Positions 1-11,007 of a stretch of DNA of 64,000 bases are shown piece after piece. Made by a program: the position numbers and the translations under genes. Every line of letters starts with the position of its first letter. Position 1 is the stretch's first letter. Below the pieces are notes generated by a model, which was given only the letters and a program-made list of their open reading frames with translations, was not told the origin of the DNA and ran no database searches. The stretch comes from Symsagittifera roscoffensis. Lineage: Eukaryota; Xenacoelomorpha; Acoela; Convolutidae. The stretch is taken from assembly GCF_963678635.1 (NCBI RefSeq), contig NC_087070.1:46853467-46917466 (forward strand), given 5' to 3'.

Positions 1-290
1 CGAAACTCCTCATCGTCCATGTACTTGCGCGTAAATCCAAGTTTTCGTACATTGCGCCATACTTCCTGGCCTAGATGGAAGAAACAGAATTGAATTTCTG
101 TATCATGCTGCATTTTCCTTATGGAGTTGCGAACAGCGGCTTCAAAATCAATGACTACTTTTTTTCCAAAATGCTCTAAGCAGCCAAAAAGTTTTTCATA
201 TGTGTCTTGGGTCTTGTTGGGCAGCAGAGCATACACCAAGGGTATAACTGCATTTTCATATAAAGCTGTGAGGATTTGCAAGCTAACAAT
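1..290 (-). pseudogene. MULE-type transposase fragment (truncated at both ends)
   Basis: The - strand is open without a stop across this stretch and reads like the MULE transposase domain found in FLYWCH-type Mutator-like elements. In order it shows an IPLVYALLPNK block, a TYEKLF block, the VIDFEAA motif carrying a catalytic-type Asp, and a C-x2-H pair in QFCFFHLGQEVW, then a GF..KYMDDEEF stretch that runs off the window edge. There is no start codon. Upstream coding sequence is replaced at about 290-430 by AT-rich repeat sequence of the type TTGGCCAATTTTGGCCAA. It would cut and paste a Mutator-like element if intact; here it looks like a remnant. The family call rests on motif order recognised by eye. 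A second FLYWCH/MULE-type remnant lies at 45840-46276. Confidence 0.7.
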
Positions 291-740
291 TTGGCCAATT
301 TTGGCCAAGTATCGCGCAATACATTTTACGCGAAATACATTAAGTATCGCGCAATACATTTTACTAAGCGGCGGTCAAAAATCAGGCCACACAAAAAAAT
401 TGTCCAACTTGATCTGAATTGAACAATTTGATTTATTGTTTCGACAATGATGGAATATTTGTGCTCGGGGTGGTTTTTTCGGCAGACAAATTTGGTTTTT
501 TAAGTTGCTATTTTTGGCGGTATTTCTATGTATCACCAGCTTTTTCCCGATACCAGCGGTGTTAATAAGCGGTGTTATTAAGTTGCTAGAAGCTGAATAT
601 ATGAATTGGTATTTGCATAGCGTGCGAAGAGAAAGATTTCAAGAAAATTTTGAATTTTTTGTAGAGTTTTTTCATACTTCTATGAGTTTTAAAATTTTTA
701 AAACTGTTTTTTTTCCGAAAACTATTCCCTATATTTAAGG
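290..740 (-). repeat. Rearranged copy of the 525-bp hairpin-ended repeat family
   Basis: From about 436 the sequence matches the terminal part of the family described at 5054-5586, in reverse orientation (GGAATATTTGTGCTCGGGGTGG, then a T-rich tract and CAGACAAATTTGG). The part before it (290-400) contains the family's inner block with TTGGCCAA and repeated GTATCGCGCAATACATTTTA, duplicated and out of order. I see no gene in it. Confidence 0.5.
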
Positions 741-1579
741 ACAGTACAAACAATCAGATAATCACCCGGATACAAGCTGTTTTATATATTTTGGCACTTG
801 TGATTTTCCTTACCAATTCTTGATTGAAAAAAAAAACAAAGAGTATTGCATGCATTGAATTTTTCTTTACTCAAGAGATTCCTAACTAAACCATCATCTT
901 CGGAGTAGACTTGTGAAGTTGATATTCGACTGCTTGAATTGATTTTTAACAAGAAGCAATAAAAATCTGGTATTTAATTAGCTGCCCCAGAAGAGCTCTA
1001 ATATTACTCTCTTTGAGTTCTATTCAAAAACCCCTTCCACCAATTAAAATGAGACTAATTATTTTCTCAAACAAATATTTTACTAAGTAAAGCCCAATTT
1101 TCAACCGAATTGATTTCAACATTATGCTTTAGAGAAACTCAATGACTATGTCTCATGCTACAAACTGCCTCAATGACCCCCTCCCCATCTTGATCCTAAC
1201 ATTAATTATAAATTGGAATATTAAATCTCGCGCAAAACTGAATGAGGGAATAGAAACTTCAAATGGCTAGTTTTTAATAATGTTCTTCTTGTTGTTTAAT
1301 TGTATTTCGGGTGGGGGTAGGTGAGTGGTGTTTTTTTTGGTAGTGGAGATAGGAAAAAGGGACAAATAGGGGGGGGGGGGGGGTGGGCAAGGCGACGAAA
1401 GGACTTGGAATTGTTTTGTAATTGGAGAAATTTAAGTTTCAGAAATGGAGTAGGCCGTACATGTATTCTGCAAAATTTCTTCATTACTCATTTGATATAT
1501 ACGGAAACTATTGCTAAATTTTGCACGACGCAAAACATAAATAAATGGAAAACAATATCCGTTTTAATGGATTACCCGT
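741..1579. other. Gene-free AT-rich DNA with a G15 tract
   Basis: No coding stretch is convincing. The only notable item is an uninterrupted run of 15 G at 1369-1383 followed by GTGGG. Confidence 0.5.
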
Positions 1580-2217
1580 AATGAGGTTCTATGGATAACA
1601 ATCAATTATCAAGGATTTTTATAGTCGGTCCCCATAAAATTCTATAAAAATCGATTACCATTTGTATTGGTTTATTTTGGATTACAATAGATTTTTATGA
1701 GTAAAAGCATGTTTTTTCCAAAATCTTGGAAGTAAATAATCAAAACTTGAACGTTGCAATCGCTAAATCGTGTTTTACATTTAGCTAAGCAAAAAGTTGT
1801 ATCTTAATTAATTTTTTTTTGTCTCCCCTCCCCCTTACTACTTCAAACTAACTTCCACCATTCTTTCTTCCCTCAGTTACCACCACCTCCCCTTTCCCGC
1901 CATTAACCTCTTAATTACCTTTACATTTAGGGTTGTGTGCGAGCAGCGAAGGTGTGAAAATAGGCAAGGGGGGATGGTAAGTGTAGGAGGGGTGGGGTAG
2001 TGGGGGTAGAGGTGCGTATCAATGTGGGGGTTGATGGGAGATGGGCGTGTTCACCTTGGGTGAAAAATACGGTTCAAGGTGCGCTCAACCTAAAGAAGAT
2101 GGATTTTAAACGGATTAAAATCGATTGAATTTCTTAAAAAAATGGATTATAATGGAATAAAATTGATTGTCGCGCAAAGTATAGTTATACTCGATTAATA
2201 TCCATGAAACCTCACTG
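1580..2217. repeat. Inverted-repeat-ended element, about 640 bp
   Basis: The left end reads ATGAGGTTCTATGGATAACAAT and the right end TAATATCCATGAAACCTCAC, which are near reverse complements over about 20 nt. The interior carries short blocks such as TCGATTACCATTTG and GGATTATAATGGAATAAAATTG. Related fragments occur near 34200-34390 and 51270-51340. A target duplication is not clear. It is probably a non-autonomous DNA transposon. Confidence 0.4.
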
Positions 2218-3308
2218 TGGGTTTAATTAATTTGAATTTTGTAAAACAATGGATTTTATTTGATTTTTTTGTTCCATTTTGTTGTTTGAGGGCAAGATGG
2301 GAAACGATTATATTAATAACATTTTAGACCACAAAAATTCATTATAAATGATTTCTTTTCACTTTTCTTAGAAGCAGGGATAAACTACAGCCATACCAAA
2401 ACTAAATTGGAGCAAGTAAACAGTCTCCCCCTAAGTCAAATTAAGGAAAAGTTGTTCATTTAATTAAAAATAAAATTTTTCAGGCAACCAGATTTGAGCA
2501 TAGTACTTAGAGGCCTTACGGCGTGAATTTGTCATTTAATTTCAGGGGGGATTGTAATATTGCTTTATTAAGGGGGGAGATTATTCGCATGGGCCGCTAA
2601 ATCAATGCAATGATTTATCTCACTTATATTGTCTAAATTTGAATTGATCTTCAAATTGATTTCTTTCCTCCTTTTTTACATCTCCATTATAGGGGTTAAG
2701 TAATTACAGACTTCCAAGCCCTCCTCCTTTTTTCTAGATTGAAATAATTGCACTGTGTTAGACTCAATATTTTTTGTCTGCAAGTTCCAAATTTGAATCC
2801 TGAGCCGTCTCTCCCTCCCCGCATTTCAACTGGGATGAGGAAAAACACGTTAAAATGGTTGCATAAAAATAGAAAAATGGAGTGAATCTTTCAAATGACA
2901 AACTAAATGAGCTGCAAACAGTCTAAGTCGAAAAAATAAAAAAAAGAATTCAATTTTTTCCCTCTTTTGATACTATTTCACATTTAATTTGGTCGACCTT
3001 CTTAAATATGTTTCAAAAGTGGTCTAAGCTCTAAAGCTTTGTCGCCAAACATTTATAATTTAACGGGGAGCACTATTTGGAAAATCGCAGTTTTTGGTTT
3101 GTTTTCCCCTCAAATCTGCAGCAGCGAAGTATGTTTTGACAGAATAGGGTCATATTGCAGGAAAGCTCGGAAAATCAATTTGGTTGACCTAAAAAAACGG
3201 AAAAAAATTTTCAGCGTTTTTCAAAAACACGCAACTCATTAAAAAAACCCTTAACATAACCTTTTTTGCTCGCTGTTGTTTGATTTCGAAGTGGATTGAT
3301 TGCTTAAA
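2218..3308. other. Gene-free AT-rich DNA
   Basis: I see no exon, RNA gene or repeat copy here that I can support. Confidence 0.4.
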
Positions 3309-3431
3309 ATGGCAGCATCAAAAGTTTTTTGTTTACATTCGTTTGTTCTGGCGACTTTTAGTGCTGGAGTAATTATCTTCTTGTACCAAATTGAGAATAT
3401 CGATGAAGAAAATGTTTGTTTTGCAATTTAA
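3309..3431 (+). CDS. 40-aa micro-ORF with one hydrophobic segment (uncertain)
   Basis: An ATG opens a 40-codon frame ending in TAA. The product starts MAASKVFC, has a hydrophobic stretch at about residues 8-26 and an acidic tail (ENIDEENV). The layout (short Ser-Lys start, one membrane anchor, charged tail) resembles tiny organelle membrane proteins or a signal-anchor first exon. No downstream splice donor or partner exon was found. It may simply be chance in AT-rich DNA. Confidence 0.2.
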   Translation: MAASKVFCLHSFVLATFSAGVIIFLYQIENIDEENVCFAI

Positions 3432-4512
3432 CTAAAGAAAAGAAAGCTAATGATTCTAAAATGTTTTTTCGTATTTTTATATTTTCTATCGATCGACAAG
3501 TGATGAATTTTTTGTGCTCGGTGTGTTTTTTCCATGTTATTTTTTAAGAGCACTATTTTTTATAGACTTTACACAGTTATGCAGTTTGAGATAATTGGTT
3601 TGCAAATCTTTTGCAAAACACTCACTGTTTATTGATGCGTAGCGTATGCACCGAGATAAACCGCCTCAGAAATCAATCCAAGCAGATTTAAGACAAGCTA
3701 ATTGTTATAAATTTGTACAATAATAGTTTTTTTTTCAAAATATCTTCACCAAAAGACTTGGGCTCTCATTTTTGTAACAAATTTACACATGTTACCGGTC
3801 TTTTTTGTCGGAACCAATTTAGCGCAATTTAATTATGTTGAGAACAGCAGCATTATGATTGAATTTCGAGTGAGATTGTTATAGTTTTTCAAAACGACCT
3901 GGCTCAAATGTAGATTTTGTGATAGGCAAGTTTTTCTTATCATAACGAATAGTTGTAAAAACTAAAAAAATAATTGCATTAAAAAACAGCTAAGTTAATC
4001 GAATTTTTTGACCCGAAGAAATAAGAGAGAAGAAAACGTTATCAAAAGTGAATCAAAATCTATCCATAATAGACAAAATACCAACCGATCATGAGAAAAA
4101 AATGGTGAGTGAATATTAGCTTTGAATGACGAGGAACTCAAAAAGTCAAAACAGAGTAAGCTACGTATTTTATCCTGTTATTCAGTAAATCAAGCAATTA
4201 AAGATCGAAACATTGTTGTATCTACAGGCTGATGCTCAAAAAATTGGTACAAAAAAAATTATTGCTAGATTTTTTTGCGAGATTTTCAAGAACTTTTTTT
4301 TTCAATTTAAATATTTGTATTTGAGCTCAAACTCGTGGCAAGTTAAAAAACGATATGATAAAATGTTGCTGAGGTTTCTGAGGGCCTTTGTGTTGTTATT
4401 TCTTTTTTTTTCTACTGAGTTGAAAAAAGAAACAGTGAGAAGAGACTAGGACTCAAGATACCTGTGCCCCTGATAAAGCGTGTTCAGTAAATTTTTAATG
4501 ATTTCCTTAATC
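3432..4512. other. Gene-free DNA with a partial repeat copy
   Basis: About 3490-3740 carries a decayed, reverse-oriented part of the 525-bp family (TTTTTTGTGCTCGGTGTG). Nothing else is supported. Confidence 0.35.
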
Positions 4513-4900
4513 CGAATTTCAACGAAGACGGAATATTTAAGCTTATGCGGTTTTTTTAGTCAGTATATTTTATTTTTATTAAGCGTTTTTAGCTGATTTT
4601 GTTAAAGATACTAGAATAATGTTACTGTCTTGAGTTCAATCTTAAAAATAAATGCTACTTTGGCCAATTTGAAATAAAAAACGCGCGCGAAATATTACTT
4701 GCTTATAACACGTGTAAGCGGCAGTTTACTGTGTTCTAAATTGTATAAATGCCATCAATTTAGTCTTATTAAAGTTATACCTGAAGCTAAAAACACCAGT
4801 TGTATCTTCCATGCGGGGGGATAAAATTTTTTCGATTAATTGGCCTTAAAGTGCAGTCGGAACCTTGAGGGCTTCCCTCTGATATACGAGCAGTCTTGTT
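4513..4900 (-). repeat. Reverse, internally deleted copy of the 525-bp family
   Basis: It begins with the GACGGAATATTTAAGC end and finishes with CAGTCGGAACC...CCTCTGATATACGAGCAGTC, the reverse complement of the other end. Together with the forward copy at 5054-5586 it makes an inverted pair separated by about 150 bp. Confidence 0.55.
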
Positions 4901-5053
4901 CCACTTCATTTCTTTTTGTTCACGAGATTTCAAAGTATTAGATAAAAGGTAAATAGGTAGATAAAGTTTTTGCTCAGATTCAAACGCATTTGTGGTTTCA
5001 ATAGAAGATCAGGTAAGACTGCTCGTTACAACGAATAATTGATGCTTATGCTT

Positions 5054-5586
5054 AACAAGACTGCTCTTATCAGGGCGGAGCCCTGAATGTTCCGACTGCC
5101 TTTCAAGGTTTATGGAGCAGTAATAACATTAAAAAATTCAATGAAATAAAACAAAATGAAAAAAATTCTAAAAATTTTAAATTTTTTATGAAAATCATCA
5201 CCCCACACGCCATTTTGAGTACAAAAAAAATAGATTTCGCTCCTTTTAACAAACCAATTATGGCAAATAAACTTCTTTTAACCAATTTGGAACGATTTCT
5301 AAGACGGATTAACTTTCCGCTTACGCGTTAATAGCGAGAAATATATCGCGCGTTAATTGTCCCAAATTGGCCAAAATGGCAAAGTTTAAACCCCCGTAAC
5401 TTTACGAAAAATGATCACAGGTGAAATATCTTTTCAAATTCGATCTCAGGTCAACAATATCCTTCGAATGATATAAAAAAATTCCGTCAAAAATGGCTAG
5501 TTGAAAAGTCGAAATTTGTCTGAAGAAAAAAAAAACCCACCCCGAGCACAAATATTCCGTCACTTTCGTATCGAAAGTCGGAACAA
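5054..5586 (+). repeat. 525-bp hairpin-ended interspersed repeat, copy A
   Basis: This is a reference copy of a family seen at least eight times. The left end reads AACAAGACTGCTC followed by a small hairpin (CAGGGC-GGA-GCCCTG). The right end reads CTTTCGTATCGAAAGTCGG, a hairpin with a 3-nt loop, then AACAA. The core carries the block TTAATAGCGAGAAATATATCGCGCGTTAA. No coding potential is seen. The terminal hairpins without classical inverted repeats suggest a non-autonomous mobile element of undetermined class. Confidence 0.7.
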
Positions 5587-6528
5587 TAAAATAGCAAATT
5601 GAGAAATTCGAAGAAATACTCAATTGGAATGACTGATTTACATGCGTGTCTCGTTTAAATTTTATGCTATGTTTTGTTATATTTTCACATTGTCACTGGG
5701 GTTTAAGGACGTTTTTTGCGTCAAGATGATTTCATTTTCCTTCCTCAAAAAAGTTGGGGCTCTATAATTGCGGGAAAAAAAGAACTATAAAAAATAACTA
5801 AGCTCCGTACGGAAGCTATTTGCTAGCAATCAATCAAAGTTTCATCGTTTAAATAATGTATTACGATATAAGATTATTAAATTAGTAAGTTTGTACAAAT
5901 GGAAAGCGCAGAAGAAAAAAACGTTCGGCTGCTTTGTTACTTCAATATGATAAAAACAAATCAATAAAAACCTAGTCAAATTTCTTTAATAAAAATTATG
6001 GCTTTTCATAATTTTGTTTAATTTTTCTTTGATTGGTGGATGTTATAACCCAAAATTATATCAGTTTAAATTGCATAGAAATAGTGACTGCAGCAGTCGA
6101 GAAACATGTTGCGAGCTTGGCAGCTGAGAGTGAAAATCAAAATACTGTTTTGAGCCCGTTATAGCTGCAAAGAAAACTATTTTGAGCCCGTTATAGCTGC
6201 AGAGAAAAATGCACTCACCGGTGACCTCAAAGCATTGGCTACAAATTTTTTGACTTTGGGGCCGCTAAAAATTTTTTTTGGCTTTTTGGAAAAAAAACTT
6301 GTTCAGCTTGTTTACCCTTTGGTTCGCTGGCCTATCACTGCCTTAAAAATTTCAGTTAAGTGAGGTCAAAGCTTTAAAAAAATGATTAAAAAATGAATAT
6401 GACACCGAAATTGATTGCATTCATTTATTGTTTGTTGACTGTAATTTCGATAATCACGGTTAATTTAGGCATGAACTGTAACGTTGTTAATAGGCTATCT
6501 AAACCAATACACTACAATGACGAGGATA
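5587..6528. other. Gene-free DNA with a coding-like repeat
   Basis: 6080-6350 is homologous to 32905-33200 and reads like a decayed coding segment (frame fragments such as VTAAVEKHVASLAAESEN and NALTGDLKALAT). A 36-bp direct duplication (TTTTGAGCCCGTTATAGCTGC) lies at 6143-6205. The origin is not recognised. Confidence 0.3.
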
Positions 6529-7581
6529 CCCGCACTGACAAAAATGGTTTCGGATCGATTTAAATTGATTTTAAATCGATTTTAAATCGATCCAAATCGA
6601 TTAACAATGTACATTTTACGAACTTAAATGGATTTTAAATCAATTTAAATCGATTTAAGTGTCTAAAAAATCGATTTAAATCGATTTGGATGGATTTTCC
6701 GACGCACCAAAATCCATCTGAAACTCACTTAAATCCATTTTAAATCGATTTAAATCGATCTTTTTGAAAATTTTAAATCGACTTAAGTGTCTATAAAATC
6801 GATTTTCAAACCCATTAAAATCAATTTTTTGCTAAGAAGTCGAAAAAACACCCTGTAAAAAGTTGTTGGATTTTTTTATTCTCAATTTTTTAAATATAAA
6901 CACTCGTGCCATATGTTATAGAATTTAAGCTCGAAAATAGGCAATGTAATTATAGAAAATTATTGTAAATCCTATGTGACAAACAAGAAAAGGGTTAAAA
7001 AAATTTGCAATTAAATCATAGAAACTTTTGAAGATAAATTAGATTTCGGGCAAAACTTCGGATAAAACGAATCAAGAGAAGGATCATTGTAGATAAATTT
7101 TTGAACTCAAAATATGCTAGAAAATTATAGAATTTTATCGATATTTTGGCGTTTTCGTTTGGTCTTTTTTATGCTACAATACGCTATGGATGTAAAATGA
7201 AAAAAGATAGGCAAAGAATAAATGCAATAAAAATTCGAAACTGATAAATCTCGGATCAAAAAAATTGATTTAAATCGATTCAAATCCGCTTTAATCCCCT
7301 TAAAAATAAAAACAAATTCAAACTGAAAAAAAAAATGCATTTAAATTGATTTAAAATCAATTTGGATCAATTTTTTTAGCTGGGATTTAAGATCAATTTA
7401 AATCGATTTTAAATCGATCCAAATCAATTTCATCTTTTTTATTTAATCTTCGTACTTTTTTCATACTAGAATCGATCTAAATTTAATCAACGTACTTTTT
7501 TCATACTAAAATCGATCTAAATTTAATCAACGTACTTTTTTCATACTAAAATCGATCTTAATATATTTTTGTCAGTTCGGG
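6529..7581. mobile_element. TA-flanked element filled with ATTTAAATCGAT-type repeats, copy 1
   Basis: The ends are inverted repeats: CCCGCACTGACAAAAATGG on the left and TTTTTGTCAGTTCGGG on the right, bounded by TA on both sides (6527-6528 and 7582-7583). That layout fits a Tc1/mariner-like non-autonomous element. The interior is dominated by degenerate repeats of TTTAAATCGATTT on both strands. A 40-bp unit containing CGTACTTTTTTCATACTA is repeated three times at about 7440-7560. A second, longer copy is at 49057-50426. Confidence 0.65.
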
Positions 7582-7583
7582 TA

Positions 7584-8024
7584 TAAGCAACGTCCGCTTA
7601 ACCCGTTAACAACTAAACCTAAAAGATCATAATCAGAATTGTTTCTAACTCGTGCCACAATTTTGTATGGTGTAAAACGCATGTAAAAGCTAAATTTCTC
7701 TAAATCTCACAAAAAGGCAGAAACTGATCTCTATGAGATTCATTTCTTAAATAAACCTAGGCGTTCAGTAACAGCAAGTTTAATTGGCAAATGCCATTTG
7801 TTTTTTGAAAAAAAATTCGTAGTTTCGGTGATGAAATTGAGGAAACGGAAATTATTTTAAAAATTGACTGGCATGATGTTTGAAATATATTCCCAGTTTT
7901 TTTAGTAGTGATTAACACTAAGCGAAAACAGGTTTCTTGTAATTGAGAACTTGACTTTTTTCTCATAAATATTTTTCCCACAAATATTTAGTTTCTTTAA
8001 TATTGAATCTTAACAACTTCCAGG
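7584..8024. other. Gene-free DNA
   Basis: No supported feature was found in this stretch. Confidence 0.35.
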
Positions 8025-8098
8025 TTCCTTCGCGCTTGGCCGTTACCTTTGCACTCTAGGATCCGGGGCTCGATTATCGGCCGGACATTGATTTTTTT
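8025..8098 (+). repeat. tRNA-like / SINE-head candidate
   Basis: The stretch CGCGCTTGGCCGTTACC resembles a Pol III A box. About 45 nt later GGGGCTCGATTATC resembles a B box, followed by CGGCCGGACATTGA and a T8 run like a Pol III terminator. The arms do not fold into a clean tRNA, so a tRNA-derived SINE or decayed tRNA is more likely than a functional gene. Confidence 0.3.
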
Positions 8099-8469
8099 TC
8101 AGTATTTATGCAAATGAAAAAACGTTTCGTTAAACAATGATTTGTCGGACTATGATCTATGTGCTCAAATTTTGTCGACCTAGTTGCCGCATCACGGATT
8201 TGGTATCATGGTAGTTGCAAATGTTGCTCATTGTAGTCTCAGTGAGACTTGAAACTTTTAAAAGTTTTTTAAAATTTTATTTGGCTTAACTCATGTCTGC
8301 TCAAAGATTGTCGGATTTGTTTTTGCTTCGTTACTTTGATTTCCTTGTAATTACAGATTGATAAAAACAGGTCTCATGAAAAGATATGGGCCTGGATTTT
8401 CTTATTTTATAGACACTTTGGTAATTTTTGTTTAATATTTGCGAAAATTTTAATTTTTCTCGAAAGCTA

Positions 8470-9200
8470 TTCTACTGACTTTCAACGAGGTGTCAATTGA
8501 AAAACCACTTACTCTCCTGTGTGCCTGCATATTCTCATTAGGTACTTTTTTATCCTTACCTGCAGCCTTCGAAAAAGTCTGTGGTGGGAACATTTGCCCC
8601 ATACTTTTAACTTTTTTGTGTTCTCAAATTCTACCCTCTCAAATCTGAGATTTAGTTTTTCAATGAAAAGAATGGATTTGAGAAGCTCTTTGCATAAGCT
8701 GATACGCCCAAACTTTTAACATATATAGATATGGCCTCCGAGTAGTCAACTTTATAAATTTTTGACCGTTTTTTATTTTTTTTGAATTTTTTTTTGTTGA
8801 AATAACAGGTAGCGAGAATCTTTCCTGGAACAAGGGCACTTCTCAAATTTTTCTTGCACAAAAAGTTTTCGCCCCTGGAAAAGTCGAGTTGTTGATTTTT
8901 GACCGTTTTTTGAATTTTTTATTTTTCTCGAAAAATACCTTCCTATATCTGAGATTTTGGGGTCGATCCAAAAAGCAATCTGTGGAAAATTTTTTTGCAA
9001 TTAAGTTTATGACATCAGGTTTGGCAGGATAATTATCCAGAAAAATCAAAAACTTTTCTCAAGAAATATTCTACCGATTTTCAAAAAACGGGTATCAGTA
9101 GTTTACTCGAATACGCCCAATGTTTTCGCAATAAATGTGGCCCTCGGAAAAGTCAACATTGTGATTTTTGACCGTTTTTTGAAGCTTTATGACTTTTTTG
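8470..9200 (-). repeat. Degenerate satellite, reverse orientation
   Basis: Several diverged units contain, on the - strand, GGTCAAAAA, TTGGGCGTA and TTTTCGAGAAAA-type blocks. They correspond to the larger array at 41130-42840. The LTR retroelement inserted about 140 bp to the right of this array. Confidence 0.5.
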
Positions 9201-9339
9201 AATGGTTCTCGTAACGACAGTTTTTCCATACGAAAGCAATTAGAACAGTGTTTGCATCACCTCCAATTGTATCTCACGAGACAAAATTGGTTTTTATCTT
9301 CAAACAATGATTGACTGAGTACTCAAAAAATCTTCGTTC

Positions 9340-9343
9340 TAAT
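9340..9343. repeat. Target site duplication TAAT (left)
   Basis: The four bases TAAT directly precede the 5' LTR. The same four bases directly follow the 3' LTR at 28283-28286. Confidence 0.85.
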
Positions 9344-9753
9344 TGGAACCTGATCTAAACTACATTTTATGATTGGATAATTTAGATATTTTACCAATGT
9401 AAAGTATTTAATATTAACCAATCATGATCCATCTAACTAACAACCCACTTATTTGTAAGTGCTGAAGTTACTTGTAATTTCAGCACCAGAGAGATTTGAA
9501 TTTAACTTAGAAATTAGTTGGACTCTCCCGAGCACTTCAGCAGCCGCAATAAACCAGTATACCCTAGATCTATTGAGCCTAGCAGAGACTAGTTAAACAA
9601 CCTGAGACTAGATAGTATAAGAGTAAGATTAGGATCGGTATTAGACTAAGAAGTTGCACGAATCTATCCGGCCGAAAATAAGATAGCGTGACGAGCAGAC
9701 GGTGTACCCTATCCGAAATTACTCTATGAGTTAACCAACTCGGTCCTAACTCA
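9344..9753 (+). repeat. 5' LTR (410 bp)
   Basis: It starts TGGAACCTGATC and ends CCTAACTCA. It reads the same as 27873-28282 when compared block by block. It contains a perfect 8-bp stem (GTGCTGAA at 9459-9466 with TTCAGCAC at 9479-9486), a consensus-like splice donor GTAAGT at 9455-9460 and an AATAAA at 9548-9553. U3/R/U5 borders cannot be set without transcript ends. Confidence 0.95.
9548..9553 (+). terminator. Polyadenylation signal AATAAA in the LTR
   Basis: A canonical AATAAA lies in each LTR (here and at 28077-28082). The 3' copy would direct end formation of the element's RNA. Confidence 0.5.
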
Positions 9754-9755
9754 TC

Positions 9756-9773
9756 TGGTGCGACCATAAGTCT
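9756..9773 (+). other. Primer binding site candidate
   Basis: TGGTGCGACCATAAGTCT begins 2 nt after the LTR end. Its complement ends in CCA as a tRNA 3' end must, and reading further gives GTTCGAGAC, like a T-loop. I could not assign a tRNA isoacceptor; the AT-rich implied T-stem is unusual. Confidence 0.6.
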
Positions 9774-9840
9774 CGAACAAGACCTTAATAGCTTAGAATT
9801 AACCAAAATAGATTAGAAATTAGACAAAAACATTTACAAA

Positions 9841-10074
9841 ATGTTATACGACAATAATTTAATCGAAATGTCTCTACGACTCAATAGATCAGAGCCAATA
9901 TTCCGAACCATAACAGAACTACCCGGAATTGGAAGAAGACCTCGAACCAGAGACGACATACGACAAAGTAGAAACTTGCCATATAGCTATATGATAGTTA
10001 GGCAAAAACCAGAACAAACTTTTATATTTAGAATACTACTGGCAATGAATTTAGATTTTCATTTGCAAACATAA
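9841..10074 (+). CDS. 77-aa leader ORF, unknown
   Basis: This is the first ATG after the 5' LTR, 87 nt from the LTR end, opening 77 codons. The product is Arg-rich in the middle (GIGRRPRTRDDIRQSR) with no recognised domain. It could be a genuine small protein, an upstream ORF acting on translation, or the first coding exon of a spliced downstream mRNA. The last option matters because an ORF at 20697-21833 has no start codon of its own. Confidence 0.3.
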   Translation: MLYDNNLIEMSLRLNRSEPIFRTITELPGIGRRPRTRDDIRQSRNLPYSYMIVRQKPEQTFIFRILLAMNLDFHLQT

Positions 10075-11007
10075 AACCTTGAAGTTAATCTTCAAAATCA
10101 TTTCAGGCGCTAAACAAAATTATTAATATACAATAACGATTGATAAAAAGATCTAAGATCGTTTTCCTAAAATTCTGCAGTAATATACAAAACATGTTTG
10201 AAAAATAATTATTGAAAAATAAAAAATAAAAATTAGTAGCATGACAATAAATGGTTAGTAATCATAAATCATCCTGTTGTTCCAGCTCCATCACCTAAAA
10301 CATAACAGCAATCATAAACCCATTAATATCATCAAAACACTAAATCTTTCCGTTACACACATTTAAAATTTTATTAAAACTTAAATTCACTTAATTTTAA
10401 AACCAGATCATCAAGGCTTATCCTTGGATCTTAAATCATTTTCTACTTAATTAAATTTCAAATTTGATCATCAAGGCTTATCCTTGGATCAAACAGAACA
10501 ACTTTGTTCTCCCCCACCCACTTAATTAGTGTCTAACGACCTCAAACGTCGATTCACTACCCAACCCTTTCTAAAGACCTAAGACTAATAGAAATTTTTA
10601 AACAAAACTAATCATTCAAATTAGGATAAACAGTGAAGAACTTCGGTTATTCATCCTTCACTTGACCCCCCCTCTTAACAGACCCAGGATAAATCTTAGA
10701 CTTAGTAAGTTTAAAATAGTATCTAACGAACTACTCGCGTTCTAATTATACCTGAACCTTGTGGATCGATTTACTATTCTCCAACCCTTGAACACAATCA
10801 CTACCCCTAAGTAAGATTAAGTAAGTTAACACCTTAACTTATACTAGCCACGAGAAAGTAAAAAATCATTCTTCGGAATCGATATACTTTTCTCTCCAAC
10901 CCTGAACAAATAGACCCAGGTTAAGCTAACCAAAAAATCGTAAGAACTAACAGTTTAGGAAAATAGAAATCATTTAACAACCTTTTGCATCCGTCATCCT
11001 AAACCTT
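10075..11007 (+). other. Long structured leader with internal repeats
   Basis: No gene is seen. GATCATCAAGGCTTATCCTTGGATC-type hairpin sequence occurs twice, at 10406-10430 and 10466-10490. A looser motif (TCGAT, then ACTA/ACTT, then CCAACCC) recurs near 10551, 10764 and 10880. GTGAAG...CTTCAC at about 10632-10663 can also pair. Repeated stem-loops in this position in retroelements often serve packaging, dimerisation or cap-independent initiation; which applies here is inference. Confidence 0.5.
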
